Of a stretch of 58,140 bases of DNA, positions 14,043 through 22,037 are shown in pieces; the stretch's first letter is position 1; each line of letters starts with the position of its first letter. The stretch is from contig CALJZV010000083.1 in the NCBI GenBank assembly GCA_937983475.1, positions 1 to 58,140 on the forward strand, in the 5' to 3' direction. The notes under the pieces are model-generated. The model ran no database searches, was not told the origin of the DNA, and saw nothing but the letters and a program-made list of their open reading frames with translations. A program made the translations under genes and the position numbers. Origin of the DNA: an uncultured Verrucomicrobiales bacterium (lineage in GTDB: Bacteria; Verrucomicrobiota; Verrucomicrobiia; Limisphaerales; JACDHS01).

Positions 14043-14909
14043 CTAGTTAATCTTTAAGATGACCAGACTTCGGTCTTCTACAAAAAATGTTCCGCTGTCC
14101 GTTTGGTAACGCACATCCAAGGTTTCCCCACCGGCCAAGCCTGTGATGAGAGCCTGCGAGTGCATCGCCATGTATAAATCATCGCCCTGAGTGCCGGAGT
14201 TGTAATCCTGCAGACGATGAGTGTGTGATATAATAGAAGCGTCCTGATGGATAGCGTATTCCATTTCCTGACTGGGTGTAGATCCCCGGCCCGACGCCGA
14301 AAACATAACCAGATAAGTGCCGCCGCCAGCGGGCACAGCAATGGTCATCGACGGAATGACAACATAGGATGCGCTCGTGGTGCTGACTTGCCCGGTTGCG
14401 CTCACCTGTTGACTAATGGGTGCCTGCCACGACATTCCCTCCGTCGCTCCACTGTCGGCAACAAGCCGGTGACCATCAGGACCAACAGGCAGACGCACGG
14501 GGCTGACGCCGTCGTGCGTCCGCAAGTCGCCTTTGGTGGTGATGATCGGCACCATCACATTGTCATACTTGAGACCAAGCGGCGAGGCTGCGTCAGCGAC
14601 CAAGGCTTGCCCGTCTGCGCCCACTGGTAAACGATCAACCGAAGTTCCGTCATGCCCCAGCACGTCGCCCTTTGTGGTAAGCGCAGCACTCGCACCGTTC
14701 AGCAACACCCACGCCGCGCCATCATCATGGAAGAACTCGTTCGTGTCCGTTGCATAGTAGAACCGGCCAGCATTGCCAAACGCCGGGCGCGCGCCAAGGG
14801 TGCCGACGAGGATGCGGTTCTCATCCAAGTCCTCAAAGTTGCTGTTGACAATTTGCCGCCACAACAAATTCCCCTGTAGAATTTCTAGTAAGCCGTTTGG
14901 GAAGGCCAT
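14043..14909 (-). CDS. tail fibre protein with TTKGDL repeats
   Basis: 288 aa from ATG 14909 (AGGAG upstream), ending at TAG. Two tandem copies of a fibre repeat are clear: TTKGDVLGHDGTSVDRLPVG / ADGQALVAD and TTKGDLRTHDGVSPVRLPVG / PDGHRLVAD, a pattern of trimeric phage tail fibres. The N-terminal segment FGNAGRFYYATDTNEFFHDD also matches fibre proteins. The C-terminal ~120 residues form a beta-rich head that probably binds the host. It is directly downstream of the tail tip gene, the usual place for a host-range fibre. Confidence 0.75.
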   Translation of the reverse strand: MAFPNGLLEILQGNLLWRQIVNSNFEDLDENRILVGTLGARPAFGNAGRFYYATDTNEFFHDDGAAWVLLNGASAALTTKGDVLGHDGTSVDRLPVGADGQALVADAASPLGLKYDNVMVPIITTKGDLRTHDGVSPVRLPVGPDGHRLVADSGATEGMSWQAPISQQVSATGQVSTTSASYVVIPSMTIAVPAGGGTYLVMFSASGRGSTPSQEMEYAIHQDASIISHTHRLQDYNSGTQGDDLYMAMHSQALITGLAGGETLDVRYQTDSGTFFVEDRSLVILKIN

Positions 14910-14923
14910 TTCGTTCTCCTGTT

Positions 14924-17509
14924 CTAGATCACTATGGTCTGCGGCAGGCTTTCGCGGCTGCCGAAGAGCTGGGTGATAGTATAAGTTTCCACGCCCGGTT
15001 CCGTAACCATAAAAGTCGGCGACGTCACGATGGTATCCACGCCCCCGGTGCTTACCACATGCCACTCAAGGCCCGCGCTGAAGGTTTTGTCCTCTGCCGG
15101 AAAGGTGTCGGGATCCTGATACAAGGTGCAGCGGCGCGGCTCGCACGCATCCCATGTAAGCGTTACGTCGTTCACCACGCGCACGCCCTGCAAGCGGTCG
15201 ACGGCGTAGGGGGTTTCCACGGTGAAGCCGTAGTCGTAATCGATGAAGCTCTCCGTCCCATAGTTCTGCGTGTTCCACGGCTGGAACCACAAACGCAGCT
15301 CAGCCTGACCGATGAAGGCCTTGTCGGCCGAGTTAAGACGGAACGGGGCAATCCACACAGGGTCGCCAGCCAAATGCTCAAGGAACCCGACCACGTTTTG
15401 CGGCCACACGGGCAACAAGTCGCGCAGTTCGAAGCTGCCGCCGCCAAGGTCGACAATTTCACGCACCGAGAAGATGGTGTAGTTCACGTGACTGTTAGGA
15501 ATGATGGAGTTGCGCCCGTCCATCACAGCCATGCGCTCACCATTTAGCCAAGCCTGCTCTGGGATTACTTCAGCCTCCACGCCCACGGCGTTGTTGATCA
15601 CGACGCTTGCAATGCGCGCCCGGTGGCCCGGCGCAAGGTTTGCGTCCAGCTCGCCTCGCCCGCTGAGCTCATACTGGCCGAGAGCAGGGTTGAGTTGGGC
15701 GTCCTCAAAGGTGCCGCCCTGCCCGCTCTTGTAACACGTGAAGCCTTGCACTTGCTCCCCAACCCGGCCCACACCCAGCGGGAAGACGGTTGGCTGCGGC
15801 GTGATCACATTCTCAGGGGTGGCGTCAAAGGCATCCTCAAAAAGCAAATCGGTGATGTTGAAGTCGATGGATTCATCGCCGCCGTCGGGCAGCGTTCCCA
15901 CGACTACACTGCCAAGGCCAAAGATGTCCTCCACCATCTCAACGTCATATTTCTGGTCGCTGCTTTGGCCGCCACCCGTGCCAAGCACGCGGCAGATGAG
16001 CTCGCTGAATTCCCCGCGTGTGCTGTTGACCTTAACCACGTCGCCGGGGTGGAGGACAATGTCCTTGCGGCTGAGTTTGCAAGTAATGCGGGCCAGCGGC
16101 AGGAACAGCTTCCGCTGTAGACGGGCGAGGGCGTGGCTGGTGGCTTCTTCGCGCGTGAAGAAGGGCCAAACCACCTCCTTCGCCTTGATGTGCTGGAGGA
16201 TGGATTGGTTGGCGTCATTGCTGAGGCGATGGGGCCGTAGTTTCCAGTGGAACCTGTCAATCCACTTGACCTCCAGCTGGGTGTAGACGTCTTCCCACCC
16301 GGCGCGCTCAAGCACTAGGTCATCATAGCGGTCCTCATCAAGCACGGGCAGCGTGTTGGGGTCATAGTCATCGCGGATTAGCTTATACTGATACTTCCCG
16401 ATCTCCTCGTTATAGAAAAGGATGCTGTCCACATGGTCATGGATCTTTTGAATCCAGTCCGCTGCGGTTTTCTGCGTGCTCATTGTTAAGCTGATGCCGC
16501 TGTCCTCAGCAACAAGCGTGGCCGCCGCATCCTGGAAGGAAACCAAATCAATCCGATTGGTTGGTTCTTTGAGGAAGCGCACAAGGATATCATAAACAAC
16601 CCCGGCAGGGTTGGCATCGCCGCTGATGGCCGTGGCCCATGGATATTCATTTTCCAGCGTGTGCTGCGCCACCACTTGGAACGGCTCCACGCTGGTCGTG
16701 TTATCCCCGATGAACGCTCGCCTCATGCTGAGGTAGCTTATACCGTTATTCTTGATAGGAAAGCCCGTCAGGTCTTCGTAGACGCTGTCTACGTAGGTGG
16801 TCTGCGTGCCGTCTACAAACCGAATACGGCTGGGGCCAGTGTTGGAGCCATTGGTAGGCGTAACCGTGCCCGTCTGGGCGCGGAAGGTGTCTTCCTCCAC
16901 TGGGTCGATGAGGGTAAGGGGCAGGTCGCCGGTGGGAGACGGCTCATTGCGCTTACGGAATTCAAGCAGGGTGTCTACGACGCCGCCGATGGCGTAAACC
17001 ATGTCGAGGAAGTAAGCCCAACCAACAACCACCTCAGTGGACTCACCCTTGCCGCCGTCTACCTGTTGCTTGATCTTCTTGGCCCGGAGGTTGCCATACG
17101 CAATCAGATTGAGCGACACCAAGCGCGTGCCGTAAATTTCTGCAACTGGCTTATCCTCATCCGCAGTAGGCACCGTCACCTCGTCCTGTGCCGCAGTGCT
17201 TTCCTGCGCCTGCGCTGTGCTGGGCTGGAATAACAGGAACGCCGCAATGCCGAGCACCAGCCCAACAATGACGCCGATTATAATGGTCGTGATGACGCCA
17301 ATGCTGGGCGAAGCCCCCGTGACTGTCTGCACGTGACGCCAGTATTTAGCCTCACCGTAGACCAATCCGGCACCCAACAGCACCGTGATAGCGATGAGCG
17401 CGCTGGCCAAAGCGTAACGGCCCCGGCTGATGCCTTTAGGCAACTCGGGCCGGTAGAGTTTGGCCTTCCAATAGTAATAGCGGAGGTCTTGTTTTAGTTG
17501 ATTCCACAT
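14924..17509 (-). CDS. tail tip / central fibre protein (gpJ/GTA gp15-like)
   Basis: 861 aa, the largest tail gene after the tape measure. The N-terminal 100 residues hold two hydrophobic segments (ALASALIAITVLLGAGLVYG and VITTIIIGVIVGLVLGIAAF), then VAEIYGTRLVSLNLIAYGNL, typical of phages with GTA-like tail tips. The middle has hub-like beta domains (LARITCKLSRKDIVLHPGD), and the C-terminus ends with fibronectin-III-like strands (VTLTWDACEPRRCTLYQ). The order tape measure - several tip proteins - this gene - fibre matches lambda and GTA. It should form the adsorption and DNA-ejection tip. Confidence 0.75.
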   Translation of the reverse strand: MWNQLKQDLRYYYWKAKLYRPELPKGISRGRYALASALIAITVLLGAGLVYGEAKYWRHVQTVTGASPSIGVITTIIIGVIVGLVLGIAAFLLFQPSTAQAQESTAAQDEVTVPTADEDKPVAEIYGTRLVSLNLIAYGNLRAKKIKQQVDGGKGESTEVVVGWAYFLDMVYAIGGVVDTLLEFRKRNEPSPTGDLPLTLIDPVEEDTFRAQTGTVTPTNGSNTGPSRIRFVDGTQTTYVDSVYEDLTGFPIKNNGISYLSMRRAFIGDNTTSVEPFQVVAQHTLENEYPWATAISGDANPAGVVYDILVRFLKEPTNRIDLVSFQDAAATLVAEDSGISLTMSTQKTAADWIQKIHDHVDSILFYNEEIGKYQYKLIRDDYDPNTLPVLDEDRYDDLVLERAGWEDVYTQLEVKWIDRFHWKLRPHRLSNDANQSILQHIKAKEVVWPFFTREEATSHALARLQRKLFLPLARITCKLSRKDIVLHPGDVVKVNSTRGEFSELICRVLGTGGGQSSDQKYDVEMVEDIFGLGSVVVGTLPDGGDESIDFNITDLLFEDAFDATPENVITPQPTVFPLGVGRVGEQVQGFTCYKSGQGGTFEDAQLNPALGQYELSGRGELDANLAPGHRARIASVVINNAVGVEAEVIPEQAWLNGERMAVMDGRNSIIPNSHVNYTIFSVREIVDLGGGSFELRDLLPVWPQNVVGFLEHLAGDPVWIAPFRLNSADKAFIGQAELRLWFQPWNTQNYGTESFIDYDYGFTVETPYAVDRLQGVRVVNDVTLTWDACEPRRCTLYQDPDTFPAEDKTFSAGLEWHVVSTGGVDTIVTSPTFMVTEPGVETYTITQLFGSRESLPQTIVI

Positions 17510-17515
17510 GGTGGC

Positions 17516-18331
17516 TTAATATCCATCCAATACGGGATTCTTGCGTGGCATCTTAGGCATCCCTCCATAGTTGGCGATGTTGCCATCGGGACCGGGGCTA
17601 CTGGGCGGGAAGAACTTGCTCTGGCAAGTGCCCTCCAGTTTGTCGCAGCCCGCGATGAACTGATAGTTCGGATTGGTGGCGCGGATAAAGGGGCTGAGTG
17701 TGATCACGGTGTCGCCCACATGGCTAATCACGAACAGCTCCTCCACGCCATTGCGCACTTTGCCCAGCCTAAAGAAGTCGCCGCCATAGGCAGCGATGTC
17801 CGGGTGCGTGAACTCCAAGCCGCTGGCACTAATAACCAACGTCGGATCCCCCGAGGACACCGTCAATCTGAATGCTCCTTGCCCCACCACCGGAGGCGCG
17901 GTTAGGTCGCCCTCGTTCACCCCGCAAGTGCCGTCCTGATAAAGTGGAAACTGGCAGCTACGGCTGTAGGTGCGGTTCGGTATTTTAGAATCTAAAAAGC
18001 GCGACACCACTCTCACGCGAAACTCCACAATTCCCCGTTTGAAAGTATATTTGGCGTTGAGGATTTTACCGGACAGAATGATGACGCCCGTGCTCTCTTC
18101 ATAAACGTCCACCCACATCGGATGCGACGGATTGTTTACCGTAAACAGCAGACTCGGCTCAACGTCCAGCGGCATGGTGATGTTGATTTCCTGATCCTCA
18201 ATTGTCTGCTCCCACTTTTTACGGCGTATGGGGGCGGGCAGCCATTGCAGGGCAAGGAAGGTGATGGCGCGTTTGCTGTCGTTAAAACGCCACTCGTCAA
18301 TCTCGGTTCGGAATCTATACAACTGCGGCAT
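17516..18331 (-). CDS. tail protein, BR0599/DUF2163-like (GTA gp14-type)
   Basis: 271 aa. Conserved cysteine patterns SRSCQFPLYQDGTCGV and AGCDKLEGTCQSKFFPPSS, then a Gly/Pro tail NYGGMPKMPRKNP, match the DUF2163 / phage BR0599 family of distal tail proteins. Start ATG 18331 overlaps the preceding stop (TAATG). It is probably part of the hub between distal tail and tip protein. Confidence 0.7.
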   Translation of the reverse strand: MPQLYRFRTEIDEWRFNDSKRAITFLALQWLPAPIRRKKWEQTIEDQEINITMPLDVEPSLLFTVNNPSHPMWVDVYEESTGVIILSGKILNAKYTFKRGIVEFRVRVVSRFLDSKIPNRTYSRSCQFPLYQDGTCGVNEGDLTAPPVVGQGAFRLTVSSGDPTLVISASGLEFTHPDIAAYGGDFFRLGKVRNGVEELFVISHVGDTVITLSPFIRATNPNYQFIAGCDKLEGTCQSKFFPPSSPGPDGNIANYGGMPKMPRKNPVLDGY

Positions 18332-18981
18332 TAAACCGTCTCCCTTTGCAGCTCAACAAACCGCAGGCGCGCGCTACTGGAGTAGGCGTCATTGATGACC
18401 GGGTCGGTGGCCTCACGATTAAACCGCTGGTCTGCCTCTATGGCAAACTCGTCCTCGCTAAATCGCACGAAGTAGAAAAACTGCGCCCGGTCACCGGGTT
18501 CCACATCGGTGGGGATGGGCGGCACAACTTCAAGCGTGAGGCGATTGAGAACTTCATCCGTTGTAAAGCCAAGGATTTTATGCAGGCTATCAGTGGATCG
18601 GATGTAGATGTAGCGCGTATGAAACTCAAGATCAAAGCGCAGCTCGTCGGCCTCGCTGCCCAACAGGCGCACCACTAGGAACGCGCTGGGAGCCGTGGCC
18701 GGTTCAGCGAACTCAATATCGTCCTTATACGAAAGCACCCAGAACGGCACAGTGCGCCCGGTGTGGGCATCAAAGAAATCCTGAATTTCCCTGCGCTGTT
18801 CTTGACTGTCCTGGAACACCGTAAAGTCCAGCACACTTTCACTTGGCTCGTTACGCCATTTGACTTGACGTTGGTGCTGCTCACCGAGGATCACGTAATT
18901 GTTCTTGATGGCGTAGGTTAGCCGTTCGCGCGGTGCAATTTCCAGCACGTCAAAGCCGTTGAAGGTAGGAGGCAAAGGCAT
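18331..18981 (-). CDS. distal tail protein (GTA gp13-type)
   Basis: 216 aa, rich in beta strands and charged residues: VLDFTVFQDSQEQRREIQDF, FDAHTGRTVPFWVLSYKDD and LRFDLEFHTRYIYIRS. The phrase about a local deviation and FxAHxGRxxPFW is familiar from phage DUF2460-like/minor tail proteins that precede BR0599 genes. Assignment rests on gene order and weak motif similarity. It overlaps the next gene downstream by TAATG. Confidence 0.55.
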   Translation of the reverse strand: MPLPPTFNGFDVLEIAPRERLTYAIKNNYVILGEQHQRQVKWRNEPSESVLDFTVFQDSQEQRREIQDFFDAHTGRTVPFWVLSYKDDIEFAEPATAPSAFLVVRLLGSEADELRFDLEFHTRYIYIRSTDSLHKILGFTTDEVLNRLTLEVVPPIPTDVEPGDRAQFFYFVRFSEDEFAIEADQRFNREATDPVINDAYSSSARLRFVELQRETV

Positions 18982-18982
18982 C

Positions 18983-20053
18983 TTAGCGAATCTCCACCAT
19001 GGTCAGCTTGCCACTGTTACGCCGTTCCAGTAAGAATTCAAAGCTGGTGCTCTGCTGCGGCGTTGCGCTAATAGCAGGCAGCACAAAGTCACCCGGTAAA
19101 AAGCCTACACCGGGCGGGCTGTCTAATACAATATCCGTCGGGTTGATCGTATCGATTGGGCGCACGGCAAAGGTGCGTTCGTTGACGCCCTTGGTGTTTC
19201 CGATGATGACCACCTGATCCACCTTATCAAACTCCCTGTTGGCCGTGGAATCAACGAAGATACAGGGATCCACGTCGCTGGTGGCTTGGGTGAGGGTGCT
19301 GAGGCTGAACCACAGGGGCGTGACCAGTAGGATGCCCGAGCCAAAGCGTATCAGGTTCTCCAACCGCGATAGGTCTTGCCGGTTAAAAGATTTGATGTTC
19401 ATGTTTACCGTGCGCACGGGGATCGGGTCGTTGCTGAGCTGCTCGCGTTGCTCCTTGCCGCCCACGCTGCGGAAGACGTTGGTGACGAAGGCCCGGCTTT
19501 CGCTGTAGCCCTCAAGCAAAGGTTCGTTGATAAGCACTGCGCCGCGAAAGCCAATGATGTGCTCCAGCAAATCTTGGAGATCGTATTCAAACGTGTAGAA
19601 CGCATCTATGACGATGGGGCCAATGTTGCTTACCGTAAACGACACCACGACGCTCTGAGTTGGCGGCAGCTGATCCGGCGGGGAAACCCCCGTAAGCTGG
19701 ATGCCCTCGGTGTTCAACTCTACGATATTGTTGAGCGTGGCCGTTTGCAACGTGTTGTTGTAGTTGTTCCAAATCACAGCGGTGAACACTTGCGGCGTGG
19801 CAATAAACCCGGCATCAATTTGCTCGGGCTTAATCAGCAGTCGCTCGTTGATGAGGTCGTCAAAGCTGGTGGCCAAGGCGCACGCGTGAATCGTCTGCGG
19901 AAAATTAGGCTTTGGCACGTCCACCGTCTGCGGGCACGACTGCGGTGAAGATGCAAGCACCGGCACCGCTGCCGACGGTATGGTGGGAGGGTCGCCGTAG
20001 CCAAGGTCGACGCCTACGGGGTCGGTGATGGTTTGGCAGGGGAAGGTCGCCAC
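18983..20053 (-). CDS. tail-associated virion protein
   Basis: 356 aa, unrecognised by name. N-terminus Pro/Ser/Thr-rich; residues 85-190 are beta-rich (VFTAVIWNNYNNTLQTATL, SVVVSFTVSNIGPIVIDA), reminiscent of an Ig-like fold. The C-terminal half (GSGILLVTPLWFSLSTLTQ, FEFLLERRNSGKLTMVEIR) is typical of tail proteins in this position. It lies between two paralogous-looking ~330 aa proteins and the distal tail gene and would be part of the tail tip complex. Confidence 0.6.
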   Translation of the reverse strand: MATFPCQTITDPVGVDLGYGDPPTIPSAAVPVLASSPQSCPQTVDVPKPNFPQTIHACALATSFDDLINERLLIKPEQIDAGFIATPQVFTAVIWNNYNNTLQTATLNNIVELNTEGIQLTGVSPPDQLPPTQSVVVSFTVSNIGPIVIDAFYTFEYDLQDLLEHIIGFRGAVLINEPLLEGYSESRAFVTNVFRSVGGKEQREQLSNDPIPVRTVNMNIKSFNRQDLSRLENLIRFGSGILLVTPLWFSLSTLTQATSDVDPCIFVDSTANREFDKVDQVVIIGNTKGVNERTFAVRPIDTINPTDIVLDSPPGVGFLPGDFVLPAISATPQQSTSFEFLLERRNSGKLTMVEIR

Positions 20054-20055
20054 AC

Positions 20056-21063
20056 TTAGACCTCCCTGATGGCCACGCCGCTGAACTGCTCCGGATGCTG
20101 CACACGCTTGCTACGCACTGCGGGAAACACCCTGTAAGACTCCGGCCCAACCGTAAGCAGCTGCGCCTCACCGATTTGTTCGGTGTTGATGTAGAAGGCC
20201 CGGCGCATCTCTCCCATCGGGGCGTGCTTGCCCGCGATCGTAGAGTGAGGCACATAGAGAATGGACGGGATCATGGCGGGCACGATATTAGAGTCGCTCG
20301 TATTGTAGTGGGAGTGCGGAATAATGTTGTCTGCAAAGTTGTTGCCGCTGCCACTGGTGCCGCGTGCGAAACTGAACGCGCTACGCGCGTTATTCTGCGC
20401 ACCGCCTGCGTAAATTTGTTCCCAGTTGCCCGCGTGACTTAACACATGGCCGAAGTCGTTGCCCGACTCACCCTTTAGACCGTAGATGCTCACGTGGGCA
20501 AAGCCGCCGCTGACGAGGCCGCTGTCGTAATCAAAGTCATTATCCGTATAACCAGCGACGGACACATTGCCCACCGAATATTCCCCATTATTCACGCCGT
20601 TAAACGTGGCGATCTGCCCGATGGAAAAATTCTGGTAAACGCCTGTCCCGGCATCCACCTCAACGATGCCGTGCAGATACTCATCGTCGCCGATGAGCCA
20701 CCAATTATGGTTCATCACTGGCAGGCCGGAGCCGCCTTTATCGTTATCGGTATCTTGGATAGACATGGCTTCTTGAGGATTGTATGCGCTGGGCTGCGTA
20801 AAGATATTGTTCAGCAGATCCACAGGATCCACCACCTTGAACGGGAAGCGCGGGCGCGTTGCGCCGATCTGGGTAGAGAACATGAAGTCTTTGCCCCCGG
20901 TGCGGCGAATCACTAAGTCGCTGTCATCCACAAGGCCGGGCACATTGGGTGAATCCCGCCTATTTACCACAGACCAGTTCGCATGAGCCGTGGCCCATGC
21001 TTCAATCGCGTCTAAAACTTGAATCTGTCCGTTGGCTACGCCATTTTGAGCTAAGATGGCCAT
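20056..21063 (-). CDS. virion protein, unknown (tail-tip region)
   Basis: 335 aa. Rich in Asn, Gly, Ser, Tyr and His with short beta strands (HNWWLIGDDEYLHGIVEVD, GFAHVSIYGLKGESGNDFG), typical of extracellular phage structural proteins. The WWL and MG-EMRRAF type segments resemble the neighbouring 21075-22031 protein only loosely. It follows the tape measure, so it belongs to the distal tail or its decoration. Confidence 0.6.
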   Translation of the reverse strand: MAILAQNGVANGQIQVLDAIEAWATAHANWSVVNRRDSPNVPGLVDDSDLVIRRTGGKDFMFSTQIGATRPRFPFKVVDPVDLLNNIFTQPSAYNPQEAMSIQDTDNDKGGSGLPVMNHNWWLIGDDEYLHGIVEVDAGTGVYQNFSIGQIATFNGVNNGEYSVGNVSVAGYTDNDFDYDSGLVSGGFAHVSIYGLKGESGNDFGHVLSHAGNWEQIYAGGAQNNARSAFSFARGTSGSGNNFADNIIPHSHYNTSDSNIVPAMIPSILYVPHSTIAGKHAPMGEMRRAFYINTEQIGEAQLLTVGPESYRVFPAVRSKRVQHPEQFSGVAIREV

Positions 21064-21074
21064 CAGTCACTCCT

Positions 21075-22031
21075 CTATTGTAAACCCACACAGGCAAAGC
21101 TATTGATATCGGTGCGGAAAGCATTTTGGAAAACCAAATGATCCACGCCCCCGCACTGCACCTCATCATCTTGACTCAAGCCGGTGCCTATCACGTGAAA
21201 CACGTCGTCAAACTGGCCCAAGGGCTGTTCCTGCGCGTCTCCCACTCCAGCGTTGATATTAGCGATCACCATAACGGGCGTGCGGATATACTCGTTGTTC
21301 TCCGTCACAGTGACGTCCAGCATGTTGGAGCCGCCTTGCGTAAAGGCGTCGATGTAGGCGTGCGGGTTGGTAAAGAACCGCAGCTCGGTATCCTGTAGCG
21401 CGGCCTGACTTAGTTCTCGAGCGCGCGCCCACTGGCCGTTCGGTGTGCGCATGTGCGCGGTAGATTCAATGCCTACACCGCCGCGCCTGTCCATGAGCCA
21501 CCATGTATGCTTATCGTTCGTATCGGAAGGCTGCTCATCCTCGTTGTGCATGGCCCCAATGAACAACGGCTGGGGGAAATCACTTGGCGGCCCATACGGA
21601 GTAATCCATCCAATATAGCACGACTCAATCACCGTGCTCACGTTTACCACAATCACAGCCCGCTGCCCGTTGGCGACAAACGTATAGGCCATCGCTCCAT
21701 TACTCAAGAGCATTCTTGGCACCCCGGCCACAACAGGGATGGAACCGGGTTGGTCGTTGAAATCCAGCAGGGTGTCAAACCCAACCGCGCCCTGCATTCT
21801 CCAGAGGTAGTGCGCGCTTGGGCCATCGCTAAAGGTCTGGACGTTCATGTAGATCTCGTCCAAGCCCGATAGCCCCGGTGCCCTGTAGTAAACCTCACCA
21901 TCCACGGTGAAACCTGTGGTCGTGTTCTTCAGCACCGTCCACGCTTGGCCGCCGCCTAAGCCGGTGACGAACGTGGTGAACTGGTCAAGGAGGTCCAGAT
22001 AGTCGGTTGCGTTGCCCTGTTGAAAAGCCAT
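21075..22031 (-). CDS. virion protein, unknown (tail-tip region)
   Basis: 318 aa, first gene after the tape measure. It starts MAFQQGNATDYLDLLDQFTT, a style of N-terminus common in phage tail-assembly proteins, and has beta-rich Tyr/Trp segments (YYRAPGLSGLDEIYMNVQT, KHTWWLMDRRGGVGIEST). The HTWWLMD element parallels HNWWLIGD in the next gene, hinting at a shared fold. No function can be assigned beyond tail structure. Confidence 0.6.
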   Translation of the reverse strand: MAFQQGNATDYLDLLDQFTTFVTGLGGGQAWTVLKNTTTGFTVDGEVYYRAPGLSGLDEIYMNVQTFSDGPSAHYLWRMQGAVGFDTLLDFNDQPGSIPVVAGVPRMLLSNGAMAYTFVANGQRAVIVVNVSTVIESCYIGWITPYGPPSDFPQPLFIGAMHNEDEQPSDTNDKHTWWLMDRRGGVGIESTAHMRTPNGQWARARELSQAALQDTELRFFTNPHAYIDAFTQGGSNMLDVTVTENNEYIRTPVMVIANINAGVGDAQEQPLGQFDDVFHVIGTGLSQDDEVQCGGVDHLVFQNAFRTDINSFACVGLQ

Positions 22032-22037
22032 TGTCTC